Assembly (NCBI GenBank): GCA_910583795.1
Contig: CAJTZQ010000063.1
Location: 1-22,134 of the forward strand
DNA from: an uncultured Muribaculaceae bacterium
Lineage (GTDB): Bacteria > Bacteroidota > Bacteroidia > Bacteroidales > Muribaculaceae
Reading direction: 5' to 3'
Length of the DNA stretch: 22,134 nucleotides
Of the stretch, positions 15,029-21,969 are shown piece after piece. The notes beneath the pieces are model-generated. The model worked only from the letters and a program-made list of their open reading frames with translations, was not told the DNA's origin and did no database searches. The stretch's first letter is position 1; each line of letters opens with the position of its first letter. The position numbers and the translations under genes are program-made.

Positions 15029-15085
15029 TTGCTCCGGCTGATTCGCCTTTGGGAGCCACCCCACTACCTTTAGGAAGCCGGGCAA
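15029..15085 (-). promoter_or_regulatory. Structured leader upstream of rplY (candidate autoregulatory element)
   Basis: On the mRNA (minus) strand, TTGC-CCGGCT pairs with AGCCGG-A-GCAA, 10 bp with one bulged A (plus coordinates 15076-15085 with 15029-15039). The stem encloses about 36 nt with a smaller hairpin (TGGG/CCCA) and the segment GGTAGTGGGG. L25 represses its own mRNA in E. coli, so an r-protein leader is plausible. The GGTAGTG stretch resembles one strand of 5S loop E, but the opposite strand is not clearly present. Confidence 0.5.
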
Positions 15086-15122
15086 CAGATTTCCCATCAC
15101 ACGTTTTTGCTCAAAAGCGCCG

Positions 15123-15153
15123 CAAATTTACAAAGATTTTCTCATCCGCGCAA
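15123..15153 (-). promoter_or_regulatory. Promoter for rplY
   Basis: Minus strand -33 TTG (15151-15153) and -7 TAAATTTG (15123-15130) are separated by 20 nt. Transcription would start near 15117, giving a leader of about 120 nt. Confidence 0.7.
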
Positions 15154-15194
15154 CCATCCACTAATTTTCAAGCGTTTTATTTCCGTAATTTTAT

Positions 15195-15202
15195 TAAATT
15201 TG
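15195..15202 (+). promoter_or_regulatory. Promoter (-7 box) for the AlkZ-related-like gene
   Basis: TAAATTTG followed by CGC matches the consensus exactly. The transcript would carry the heptamer array at 15240-15316 in its leader. Confidence 0.55.
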
Positions 15203-15239
15203 CGCTCTATCTCCCCTTCCTCACTCTTCACCCTCCCCC

Positions 15240-15316
15240 TTCACTCTTCACCCTTCACTCTTCACTCTTCACCCTTCACTCTTCACTCTTCACCCTTCAC
15301 TCTTCACCCTTCACCC
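15240..15316 (+). repeat. Tandem heptamer array TTCAC(T/C)C, 11 units
   Basis: Eleven uninterrupted 7-nt units of TTCACTC or TTCACCC alternate mostly as two T-forms then one C-form, giving a 21-nt higher-order period. Degenerate units lie just before it (15219-15239). The array ends 13 nt before the ATG at 15329, is all C/T/A on the coding strand, and sits between promoter and start codon. Confidence 0.95.
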
Positions 15317-15328
15317 TTAACAAAAAAC

Positions 15329-16060
15329 ATGATCTCATCCAAAGAACAACTCGAAGAGACAGCTATTGAATACGGATTACTCCCATTTTTTGCCAACAAC
15401 GTGCGTGGGCTGTCAGTACAAGAAATGGCAGCCCCGGGTATGCTTTTTGGCGAAACAACTGATGATTATGGATGCTGGGAATGGAAAGGTCCGGTAATCA
15501 GGGAACAAACCACTGCATATGGTAAATTTTTCAGGAATAAAGCCGGATTTATCTCATTGGAACTTCTTCCCGACTTCCTGAACTATAGGCGTGCCGCATA
15601 TCCTCTTGAACCGGATTCCAAGGAAGAGATGATATTGGAAATAATCGAACAATACGAAAAGATTACTTCAACAGAACTTAAACGACTGATATTTGGAAAC
15701 ACATCTTACCATCGCCAAGCAACTGATCTTGTTGACATAGATGCTAAACGCAGATTAAACTCAAAAAAAGAATCTATTCCTACAAAAGAGAAATCAGGCA
15801 GGCACAGTATTGAAGGTCCTCTACAAAAATTACAGATGGGAGGCAGACTATTGATTGCTGATTTTCAATATAAATACACAAAACGTGGCGAGCGGTATGG
15901 CTGGGGTGTGGCACTTTACTCTACTCCTCAATTATGGTTGGGGACAAATATAACAAAATGCGACCGCACACCTGAAGAATCGTTCGAACAGCTTGTAAAC
16001 TATCTCTCCAATAAATTACCCCAAATACCCGAATCACAAATCCGTCTACTCCTGAAATAA
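15329..16060 (+). CDS. AlkZ-related-like protein (winged-helix DNA-binding superfamily?), function unproven
   Basis: The 243-residue protein starts at the ATG at 15329, immediately after the heptamer array. The frame stays open upstream, but that part is just the translated repeat and lies before the promoter. DYGCWEWKGPVIREQ, then TTAYGKFFRNKAGFISLELLP and FLNYRR near residues 48-92, resemble proteins annotated as AlkZ-related (YcaQ/AlkZ DNA glycosylase superfamily). Later, a helical segment (EEMILEIIEQYEKITSTELKRLI) could be a winged-helix unit. The C-terminus includes YKYTKRGERYGWGVALYSTP, a beta-hairpin-like stretch. The family link is from remembered motif similarity and is moderate; no glycosylase catalytic residue was identified. 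It appears monocistronic. Confidence 0.65.
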   Translation: MISSKEQLEETAIEYGLLPFFANNVRGLSVQEMAAPGMLFGETTDDYGCWEWKGPVIREQTTAYGKFFRNKAGFISLELLPDFLNYRRAAYPLEPDSKEEMILEIIEQYEKITSTELKRLIFGNTSYHRQATDLVDIDAKRRLNSKKESIPTKEKSGRHSIEGPLQKLQMGGRLLIADFQYKYTKRGERYGWGVALYSTPQLWLGTNITKCDRTPEESFEQLVNYLSNKLPQIPESQIRLLLK

Positions 16061-16111
16061 TTTCCACTGACTAAAAATTTGAAATAAATTTTAGCATTTT
16101 TCAAATTTTGT

Positions 16112-16142
16112 TTTGACAAATTAAATTTATTACTTAACTTTG
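16112..16142 (+). promoter_or_regulatory. Strong promoter upstream of the AAA+ ATPase gene
   Basis: TTTG (16112-16115), 19 nt, then TAACTTTG (16135-16142) followed by CC: both elements and the spacing match consensus. Transcription would start near 16149, about 460 nt before the ATG at 16608. Confidence 0.8.
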
Positions 16143-16148
16143 CCACAT

Positions 16149-16607
16149 GATGAAAAGTAGGCGCATAAAAATATGACGCCACGCATCTGTTTAAACGCAT
16201 AATTTTATAGTTTAAGCAATTCATTTTTAGCTATGACACATTTGCATCTTTCTGAATACGCTTTCAGATTGCCTGTTTCAACAGTTGGCAAGCAGATGCT
16301 GTGTATATAGCATTTTTCACCAACTTTTTTATACAACAGAATCTCCGGTAGCCATTGGTGTGTCTTTACGTCACCTTAAGAACTACCGATGCTACTTACT
16401 GATTGCATGTTTGCAGTCGGGATATTCTGCACATCTTGACAGAGCGGAATAGCCTGTGAAGGCGAAATCCGTTCAGAGGACATTGACATGGTGAAAAACT
16501 GTCTGAGGAGAAGGCCTCAGGTAAGCTACAAAATGAATTGAAAACAAAGCATCCTTGTACTTTCTGTGCAAAGATGCAAAACATTATTAACTTAAAACTA
16601 TAAAATT
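16149..16607 (+). promoter_or_regulatory. Long structured leader of the AAA+ gene (or an independent small RNA)
   Basis: About 460 nt separate promoter and gene. Visible hairpins: TTGC-CTGTT with AACAG-GCAA (16269-16291); ATGCT/AGCAT (16296-16313) followed by TTTTT, attenuator-like; CGGTAG (16346-16351) with CTACCG (16383-16388) enclosing GGTG/CACC; CTGAGG/CCTCAG near 16503-16520; and GCATC/GATGC (16550-16577). A 25-codon ORF (16233-16310, MTHLHLSEYAFR...) ends exactly inside the second hairpin. No larger ORF is convincing on either strand. Confidence 0.5.
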
Positions 16608-18542
16608 ATGACAACTAAAAACACTCCTCTCACACTCTCCCCTCTCAAGCTCACCACCTACTCTCCGGACGACGAGGTGGCTAAATCATTCATGGAATTT
16701 GAAATGTTTGACTCACGACATCATTTCTCCGTGGGGCTTACTCAGTCTGGCATTGCGATAATGATGCGTTTCGTCAACAAACGTGCTTTCTCCAACAAAC
16801 CCTCCAAAGGAATAAGACGTATGGTTACTGTAAAACTTGTTGACGCCTCCGCCTATCTGACCATCGCGACCACAAGGATACGGATCACCATTCCTGCAGG
16901 CGCAAAAGACAATTTCCATAGAGTGGATTTCCCTTTTGCCTACTCTAATATCTGCAAAGACCACACTTATAAGATTATCGTGACTGATGACAACAGCAGA
17001 GAAACTCTCGGTGAAACAAGTTTCAATATTTACGATGAACTTCTCTATGGAGAAGATACGTCCCGATGGTATGTTGTGGAAGCCGGAGGTCTGTGTCCCG
17101 AACACGAAAAAGAGTACTACAAATCCTATAATGTGGGGACACTCTCCTACCCTAAAGTCCGCTTCGACATCCTGCCGAAAATATCTCCCGTACCCGACAT
17201 ACTCCCGGAACTCGAAATAAGAGTCTATTTCCCTGACGGCACAATTGATAACAGTTTCTGTAATCCGATATGCGATGATTTCGATATGAATGAGTACCAT
17301 GTCGAAATGCCCATATTGATTAGTGATTCCAACAAAGGTATATGTTATGCCGAACTGCTATGCCTGGATTATCCGATTGCCGGGTGTGTATTCAACACTA
17401 AAAGCGGATATCATAGCGGTGCCTGGTTTGGTAAGAATCTTGAATGCCTTGATAAGTATACTCTGGAAGCGGCAAGCGAACGTTTCAGAACGGCATTCTC
17501 AGACAATAATAACGAAAAAAACGATGACATGACCGACGAAGAATTTGAAAAAGCCCTGTCTGAATTTATTATGGATGAGCTTGGATCTTCTGAAGATTAC
17601 GATACAACAGACAACGAATCCGACACCAATTCAAACAACGATAATCCGGGAGTCGAATTCCAATCGGAAGAGGTATCCAATCAACGCACACCTCTCAGTT
17701 TAAACGACCTAACAGGACTCTCCAAAGTAAAGGAAAAGTTCACCACCTACGAAAAAATCGTTTCCTTTAATAAAATGCGTATGGGAAATAACCTCCCGGC
17801 TCTATCACTTCCACTTCATGCTGTTTTCCTTGGATCGACAGGAACCGGAAAAACAACTGTGGCAAAGATGATGGGTAAAATGCTTGCCAAAGCAGGTATT
17901 CTTTCAAAAGGGCATGTAGTTATAAAGGAACGTGCCACACTGTTGGGACCCAACTATAGCATGGAAGAAACAAACACCCTCGAAGCTATAGAGGCAGCAA
18001 AAGGTGGAATACTGTTTATTGACGAGGCATATCAGCTTTATCAGCCAAATGATCCGAAAGACCCGGGGAAATTTGTCATAGAAACCCTCTTGACAGCTCT
18101 CGCTGATGAATCAAACCGCGACTGGATGCTGATTCTCGCAGGTTATCCCGATGTGATGAGAAAACTATTGGAAATGAATCCTGGATTTAAATCAAGGATT
18201 CCGGAATCGAACATCTATGTGTTCGACGACTTTACAGAATCCCAACTTTTGGAAATAGCGGAACGCTATTTTGAAAGGGAAAAATACAATTTGACCGAAG
18301 AGTCACGTATTGCACTGTCAAGAAGACTCCATTCTGACTATATATCCCGCGACAAAACATTCGGGAACGCACGATATGTGATCAACCTCATCCAGACAGA
18401 GATAATTCCGGCAATGGCATTGCGGGTAGTATCGAATACCGACAATGATCCCCGATCCCTGTCAGAAATCAAGCCATGCGACATCCCCCAACCAAAAGGA
18501 CTACCCCACTCCCACCGCTCCCAGATCGGATTCAGAGCCTAA
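16608..18542 (+). CDS. CbbX/SpoVK-type AAA+ ATPase with a large unknown N-terminal region
   Basis: The 644-residue protein has an N-terminal beta-rich region (about 1-300) I do not recognise and an acidic, Asn/Asp-rich linker (about 300-360). A C-terminal AAA+ module of the CbbX/CfxQ/SpoVK type spans about 365-620. ATPase motifs: Walker A GSTGTGKT (409-416), Walker B GGILFIDEAY (466-475), sensor-1 LILAGY, the family-typical NPGFKSRIP with R530 as arginine finger (524-532), and sensor-2 FGNARYV around R589. Members of this clade remodel protein targets (Rubisco in phototrophs) or serve secretion and sporulation; the target here is unknown and probably defined by the N-terminal region. A perfect hairpin follows the stop codon. 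Confidence 0.88.
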   Translation: MTTKNTPLTLSPLKLTTYSPDDEVAKSFMEFEMFDSRHHFSVGLTQSGIAIMMRFVNKRAFSNKPSKGIRRMVTVKLVDASAYLTIATTRIRITIPAGAKDNFHRVDFPFAYSNICKDHTYKIIVTDDNSRETLGETSFNIYDELLYGEDTSRWYVVEAGGLCPEHEKEYYKSYNVGTLSYPKVRFDILPKISPVPDILPELEIRVYFPDGTIDNSFCNPICDDFDMNEYHVEMPILISDSNKGICYAELLCLDYPIAGCVFNTKSGYHSGAWFGKNLECLDKYTLEAASERFRTAFSDNNNEKNDDMTDEEFEKALSEFIMDELGSSEDYDTTDNESDTNSNNDNPGVEFQSEEVSNQRTPLSLNDLTGLSKVKEKFTTYEKIVSFNKMRMGNNLPALSLPLHAVFLGSTGTGKTTVAKMMGKMLAKAGILSKGHVVIKERATLLGPNYSMEETNTLEAIEAAKGGILFIDEAYQLYQPNDPKDPGKFVIETLLTALADESNRDWMLILAGYPDVMRKLLEMNPGFKSRIPESNIYVFDDFTESQLLEIAERYFEREKYNLTEESRIALSRRLHSDYISRDKTFGNARYVINLIQTEIIPAMALRVVSNTDNDPRSLSEIKPCDIPQPKGLPHSHRSQIGFRA

Positions 18543-18544
18543 TC

Positions 18545-18583
18545 AATTCCCCTCGGCTTTACCAACGAAAGCCGAGGGGAATT
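18545..18583. terminator. Perfect 16-bp hairpin after the AAA+ gene
   Basis: AATTCCCCTCGGCTTT (18545-18560) pairs with AAAGCCGAGGGGAATT (18568-18583), 2 nt after the stop codon. There is no long T-run, so it may act as a 3'-end stabiliser or a weak terminator. Confidence 0.7.
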
Positions 18584-18723
18584 AATTAAGTAAGTTTAAT
18601 TATTACATTCACGATCAATCAGACTTCTATGGCACGAAAAAATTTTGAAAGCTTCTTTATCGAGAAAATGATATTGATATTGAAATCTGAAAAGTATATT
18701 TGAAGTTTATTTTAACCATTCTT

Positions 18724-18763
18724 ATATTAAAGATTCAACTGATATATTAAAGATTCAATTGAT
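18724..18763 (+). repeat. Two tandem 20-nt direct repeats
   Basis: ATATTAAAGATTCAACTGAT and ATATTAAAGATTCAATTGAT are adjacent and differ at one base. They lie in an AT-rich stretch (18584-18841) with no credible gene; a 24-codon ORF at 18629 is weak. They sit about 80-120 nt upstream of the promoter at 18842. Confidence 0.85.
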
Positions 18764-18841
18764 CCAAAGCACCTATCATCACATGATTAAATGAAGCCAT
18801 TTATTTCGTCAAGTTCTTAAATAATTATAATGAGATCGTTG

Positions 18842-18873
18842 TTTGGAATGAATCAAATTAATAGCTAATTTTG
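18842..18873 (+). promoter_or_regulatory. Strong promoter of the hairpin RNA / accessory cluster
   Basis: TTTG (18842-18845), 20 nt, then TAATTTTG (18866-18873) followed by C: ideal consensus and spacing. Transcription would start near 18880, about 256 nt before the first ORF. Confidence 0.85.
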
Positions 18874-18879
18874 CATCGT

Positions 18880-19080
18880 TGAACGGAGGTTCAGCAGACA
18901 TAAGAATTAACACGAAAGTGTCTTACTGAATTCTTGGAATTAAAGTCTGGAAAACTTAATACCGTTGGAGATGACAGTGGGCACTCTTGCGTCATACATA
19001 CTATGGCGTGAGAGTATGCTACATATCTCAACAATGGTTTTCCAGACACCAAATTCCAAGATGTGTGAGCGGCTCTCACG
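18880..19080 (+). ncRNA. Long-hairpin RNA upstream of the nuclease cluster (novel candidate)
   Basis: The transcript from the promoter at 18842 can fold into one extended hairpin. CTTGGAATT (18933-18941) pairs with AATTCCAAG (19052-19060). GTCTGGAAAAC (18945-18955) pairs with GTTTTCCAGAC (19037-19047). GTTG-AGAT (18964-18972, one bulged G) pairs with ATCTCAAC (19025-19032). CATACT (18997-19002) pairs with AGTATG (19013-19018) at the tip. A small 5' hairpin GAAC/GTTC (18881-18892) and a 3' hairpin GTGAG/CTCAC (19065-19078) flank it. AAGAATT (18902-18908) can alternatively pair with AATTCTT (18929-18935), competing with the basal helix. No convincing ORF lies inside. It could be a stand-alone RNA or a riboregulatory leader; it matches no family I can name. 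Confidence 0.55.
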
Positions 19081-19135
19081 CTTTCGTATCTAAATATCTT
19101 CCGAGAGAGCGGGAAGCCTTAAAACCAATATTACT

Positions 19136-19450
19136 ATGGCAAAATTCACGTCACCTACAGACGATTTTATCCCTCTTCCAGAAAGCCGGACCATTAAGAA
19201 GGGATATTGTCCACTTGAATTCATCCCATCAGAAGAATCTGTAATCAACGCAATGAATGAGATGGGTAAATGTTTCATCTACTATCATATCTTCGGCGGA
19301 ACAATTGTAACCGAGGAATGGGATAACATCAAAAGTGAAGTCACGGGCCCCAAGCTTTATAGCGATCTACGAAACAAACGCTTCGTCAAGGATTATCACA
19401 ACCGTATCGAAAAAATTATTGTATCGGTTAATGAAAACCCAGAAGTTTGA
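19136..19450 (+). CDS. Small unknown protein, first ORF after the hairpin RNA
   Basis: The 104-residue protein begins MAKFTSPTDDFIPLPESRT and contains ESVINAMNEMGKCFIYYHIFGG followed by EWDNIKSEV and a basic C-terminal half (KLYSDLRNKRFVKDYHNRIEK). It has no signal peptide or transmembrane segment, so it is cytosolic. I do not recognise a family. It is separated from the nuclease gene by only 29 nt (a TTG start for the nuclease would even overlap its stop), so the two form an operon. By position it could be a partner, inhibitor or antitoxin of the nuclease, but no motif supports any of these. Confidence 0.7.
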   Translation: MAKFTSPTDDFIPLPESRTIKKGYCPLEFIPSEESVINAMNEMGKCFIYYHIFGGTIVTEEWDNIKSEVTGPKLYSDLRNKRFVKDYHNRIEKIIVSVNENPEV

Positions 19451-19479
19451 ATGTCTGTAAGTATTTTAGATACACGACA

Positions 19480-20907
19480 ATGGAACAAGATATAAAACGT
19501 CAAATTGACAACTTTTACAACAATAAGTGCCATCAGAACCTCACTCATAAATATGCATCGGAAACTTTTTTCGATGTATTGGGGAATTCCCGTAGCGAGA
19601 TTTCACACAGCAATTTCCTTAAATGGTTTTTCCTACAGCAAGAATGGAACGAGGATAGCTTGCGCCAATTAATCAAAATATATATTCGTAAAGCAAATGA
19701 GAAACAAAAACAGGCTTTGCTATCCTTTATGGATATTGAGTTCCTTCTGGATAATTGCGCGATTGAAATTCATAGCGCTTCAACAGAAAAAACATGTTAT
19801 GTTAAAGTTGGGAATGAAACGAAAAATGGAAGAATTGATTTAGTTATTACTTCAACTTTAAGGTATAACAACCAGGTTGTGCCTGTTAAAATTGTAATTG
19901 AAAACAAGATAGATTCGTCCGAACACGATAGTCAGACAAAGAAATATTATTCCTATTTCGCAAATTCCGACAAATATAGAAATGAACATATCCTATCTCT
20001 AAAGAAGAAAGGAAAAAATGTTCATGACAAATATAAATTTCAACGAGATGAATATAGAGGTGCAGATATTAATGCACAAGAAATAATCCTGTATATATAT
20101 CTTTCACTTGAAGCTAATAATAAAGAAAGTGCTAAAGATAATATCTGCGAGGATTTTATCAAGATCACGTATCAGGATATATATGAAAATATATTCCGAC
20201 AGCTCAGCAAAAAAATCCTTAACGGTAAATATACAGGAAGGAATGCTGCATATTTTAATGAATATGTTTCCAATCTACTCCATCCGGTAATAAATCAATC
20301 TAAAAATCATATAGCAATGTGTTACGACAAACAAGATGAAGAAAAGCTAAGAGAATTCTTTTATTCTAATCTACCTCTCTTCAAGCTCGCTTCTGAAACA
20401 GTATTCAGAACTTCAAATGACGAGAACGAAAGAAAAGCGATCTCAGAGATATACAAAGGAATATCAAATCTTACCAAAGATTATAACATGTATTCCAATA
20501 ACAAAATCAATAATCAAAACATGTCGAACAGTAATGAAATCCCCTCTTTAGAACAGTACCTTCAAGAAGAGGAAGAGCAGGAAAAAGCATTGATAGCTGA
20601 GGAAGTTGCCAAGGTTGAGCGCAAAGTTCCGAAATGGCTCAACAACCCTCATCAGATTAACAGCCAAATTCTTCAACTCTTTATGACAATGAGTAAAAAC
20701 AACGAGATTTTGATAAAACGTGATGAACTTCAAAAAGAATTTGAAAAGGACCATGCTGATCCGTTCTATTCAAACTATGTGCAGATGAAGAACTTCGGAC
20801 TCAAGAATCATGCTAAAGTATTTCAAGAGGACCTTTTGGGCAACATAAGGTTATGGAAACCGGTGGCTAATTTTATAGTCGGCTTATATGAAAGCAAACA
20901 GCAGTGA
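19480..20907 (+). CDS. PD-(D/E)XK superfamily nuclease (PDDEXK_4-like)
   Basis: The 475-residue protein starts at the ATG at 19480; an upstream in-frame TTG would add 11 residues. The catalytic pattern is visible: GRIDLVI with D120, then IVIENKI with E141 and K143 forming the E-x-K pair, followed by Q152 and Y156 in SQTKKYYSYF. The N-terminal ETFFDVLGNSRSEISHSNFLKWFF is the family lead-in, where an 'E-x-x-HS-x-FL-x-W' motif is typical. The C-terminal third contains a glutamate-rich helix (EQYLQEEEEQEKALIAEE) and an unassigned domain. Such nucleases are common in Bacteroidetes accessory and defence loci; target (DNA or RNA) is unknown. The gene is noticeably A+T-rich compared with the housekeeping genes to its left. 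Confidence 0.85.
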   Translation: MEQDIKRQIDNFYNNKCHQNLTHKYASETFFDVLGNSRSEISHSNFLKWFFLQQEWNEDSLRQLIKIYIRKANEKQKQALLSFMDIEFLLDNCAIEIHSASTEKTCYVKVGNETKNGRIDLVITSTLRYNNQVVPVKIVIENKIDSSEHDSQTKKYYSYFANSDKYRNEHILSLKKKGKNVHDKYKFQRDEYRGADINAQEIILYIYLSLEANNKESAKDNICEDFIKITYQDIYENIFRQLSKKILNGKYTGRNAAYFNEYVSNLLHPVINQSKNHIAMCYDKQDEEKLREFFYSNLPLFKLASETVFRTSNDENERKAISEIYKGISNLTKDYNMYSNNKINNQNMSNSNEIPSLEQYLQEEEEQEKALIAEEVAKVERKVPKWLNNPHQINSQILQLFMTMSKNNEILIKRDELQKEFEKDHADPFYSNYVQMKNFGLKNHAKVFQEDLLGNIRLWKPVANFIVGLYESKQQ

Positions 20908-20917
20908 GACATTCACG

Positions 20918-20970
20918 GATTAGCACTCCTCTAAGTGGGTATTTGAATATAAACTTAGGGGAGACTAATC
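20918..20970. repeat. Imperfect inverted repeat downstream of the nuclease
   Basis: GATTAG (20918-20923) pairs with CTAATC (20965-20970), and inside it TCCTCTAAG (20927-20935) pairs with CTTAGGGGA (20954-20962) with one wobble. There is no T-run; it may be an mRNA 3' stem or a protein-binding site. Confidence 0.6.
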
Positions 20971-21008
20971 TGGTCGAGGTCTTAATTTATAAGCTCAGAA
21001 GTTAGCTG

Positions 21009-21016
21009 TATCTTTG
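21009..21016 (+). promoter_or_regulatory. Promoter (-7 box) for the recombinase-like gene
   Basis: TATCTTTG followed by CG matches TAnnTTTG, 23 nt before the ATG at 21040. A -33 element is not clear. Confidence 0.55.
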
Positions 21017-21039
21017 CGTTGTAAAAACAAATATCAATT

Positions 21040-21885
21040 ATGGCAAGACAAAAGAAATATCCTGAGTTTCCAAGACCAGAAGAGAAAGAGGTGCCTTATG
21101 ACACGGAGCACTTCAAGATGTGGTGTGTTGATGAAGAAGGCATGTCCGAACAGTCTGCATACATATATGTTTCTCGCATACGCAAAGCCTTTGAAGTGGT
21201 GTTTAACGGAGAAAATCATCTATTTGAAATACTGTCGCAAGCATTTCAAGGCTACATTAGATGCCCTGAGATTTGTCTTAAGAACCTTGAAATGGCTTCC
21301 GGTTATCTTAAAGATTTGATTGATCTTATGGCTCAGATTCCGGCGCAAGAATATTTCGAATTCAAGAAGTTGGACTATAAGCCTAAAACACTCAAAGAGT
21401 GGGTAAGCGCATTTTATACCTATCATCGCTACTATGAATATCGGATAGACAAGTTAAGAATAAAACTTGGCATACCAACCAAGTCTCCTGATAGCCGAAA
21501 AGACAGAAAGATACCTCTAAAAAATGAATTTTCAACATATTTGAAACAGGAGTGCCGATATACTCCTGATTCTGTGTGGTCACATATCTCATATCTTACC
21601 AAACTTAAATATTTCATGCTCGATTTTATCGTTGATGATGATATATTTGAAGTCGTTTCGGATGAAGATAAAGATTGGGAATCAATTAAGTCCATATTTC
21701 ATGATTCAATAAGACTGGTAGAGCTTGAAATAAAGATGATTGACAAGAATCTTCCAGATCATTTTTCAGTCAATCTGTCAGTCAAAGATCTGAAAAGAGG
21801 AAAGAATGCTTTGGAAAAATATCAAGATTTCATAAAATATAGAATCAAGAACAACTTAAAGGACCAAACTCAAATACAATCCTGA
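21040..21885 (+). CDS. Protein with two integrase-SAM-like helical segments and no catalytic domain
   Basis: The 281-residue protein is entirely helical in appearance. Residues 22-55 (DTEHFKMWCVDEEGMSEQSA followed by YIYVSRIRKAFE) and 162-196 (NEFSTYLKQECRYTPDSVWS followed by HISYLTKLKYFM) each resemble the core-binding (SAM-like) domain found at the N-terminus of tyrosine recombinases. Each ends in a shared R/K-x-x-KxF-like helix. No C-terminal recombinase domain with the R-H-R-Y residues is present; the remainder is helical (about 210-281). It could be a stand-alone DNA-binding protein or a distant phage-integrase relative that lost catalysis. It has its own promoter and terminator next to the PD-(D/E)XK gene. 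Family assignment is tentative. Confidence 0.65.
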   Translation: MARQKKYPEFPRPEEKEVPYDTEHFKMWCVDEEGMSEQSAYIYVSRIRKAFEVVFNGENHLFEILSQAFQGYIRCPEICLKNLEMASGYLKDLIDLMAQIPAQEYFEFKKLDYKPKTLKEWVSAFYTYHRYYEYRIDKLRIKLGIPTKSPDSRKDRKIPLKNEFSTYLKQECRYTPDSVWSHISYLTKLKYFMLDFIVDDDIFEVVSDEDKDWESIKSIFHDSIRLVELEIKMIDKNLPDHFSVNLSVKDLKRGKNALEKYQDFIKYRIKNNLKDQTQIQS

Positions 21886-21907
21886 CGAATAAGAATGACC
21901 GCAATTT

Positions 21908-21941
21908 CACCCCTGCGGCTGCCTCGGTCGCAGGGGTGTTG
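21908..21941 (+). terminator. Rho-independent terminator after the recombinase-like gene
   Basis: CACCCCTGCG (21908-21917) pairs perfectly with CGCAGGGGTG (21929-21938), followed by TTGT. Confidence 0.8.
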
Positions 21942-21969
21942 TATAAACACAAATATTAAATATTAAACT

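Noticed and set aside
15240..15316. CRISPR array
   Set aside because: Units are 7 nt with no spacers and no cas genes nearby; it is a simple tandem repeat.
15107..15328. N-terminal extension of the AlkZ-related-like ORF
   Set aside because: The added 74 residues are mostly translated heptamer repeat and begin upstream of the likely promoter at 15195.
16396..16584. 62-codon minus-strand ORF in the AAA+ leader
   Set aside because: Cysteine- and serine-rich composition without pattern, no promoter, overlaps predicted RNA hairpins.
16713..17300. 195-codon minus-strand ORF opposite the AAA+ gene
   Set aside because: Antisense to a well-supported coding sequence; no promoter, no domain.
18933..19060. 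Invertible DNA segment (inverton) flanked by 24-bp imperfect inverted repeats
   Set aside because: The promoter lies outside the putative segment, no consensus promoter is inside, and additional nested helices fit an RNA hairpin better. Mapping reads for inversion would settle it.
18880..19135. Retron msr/msd
   Set aside because: Long hairpin and flanking short stems are retron-like, but no reverse transcriptase is encoded in the following 3 kb and no clear a1/a2 complementarity at the RNA ends was found.
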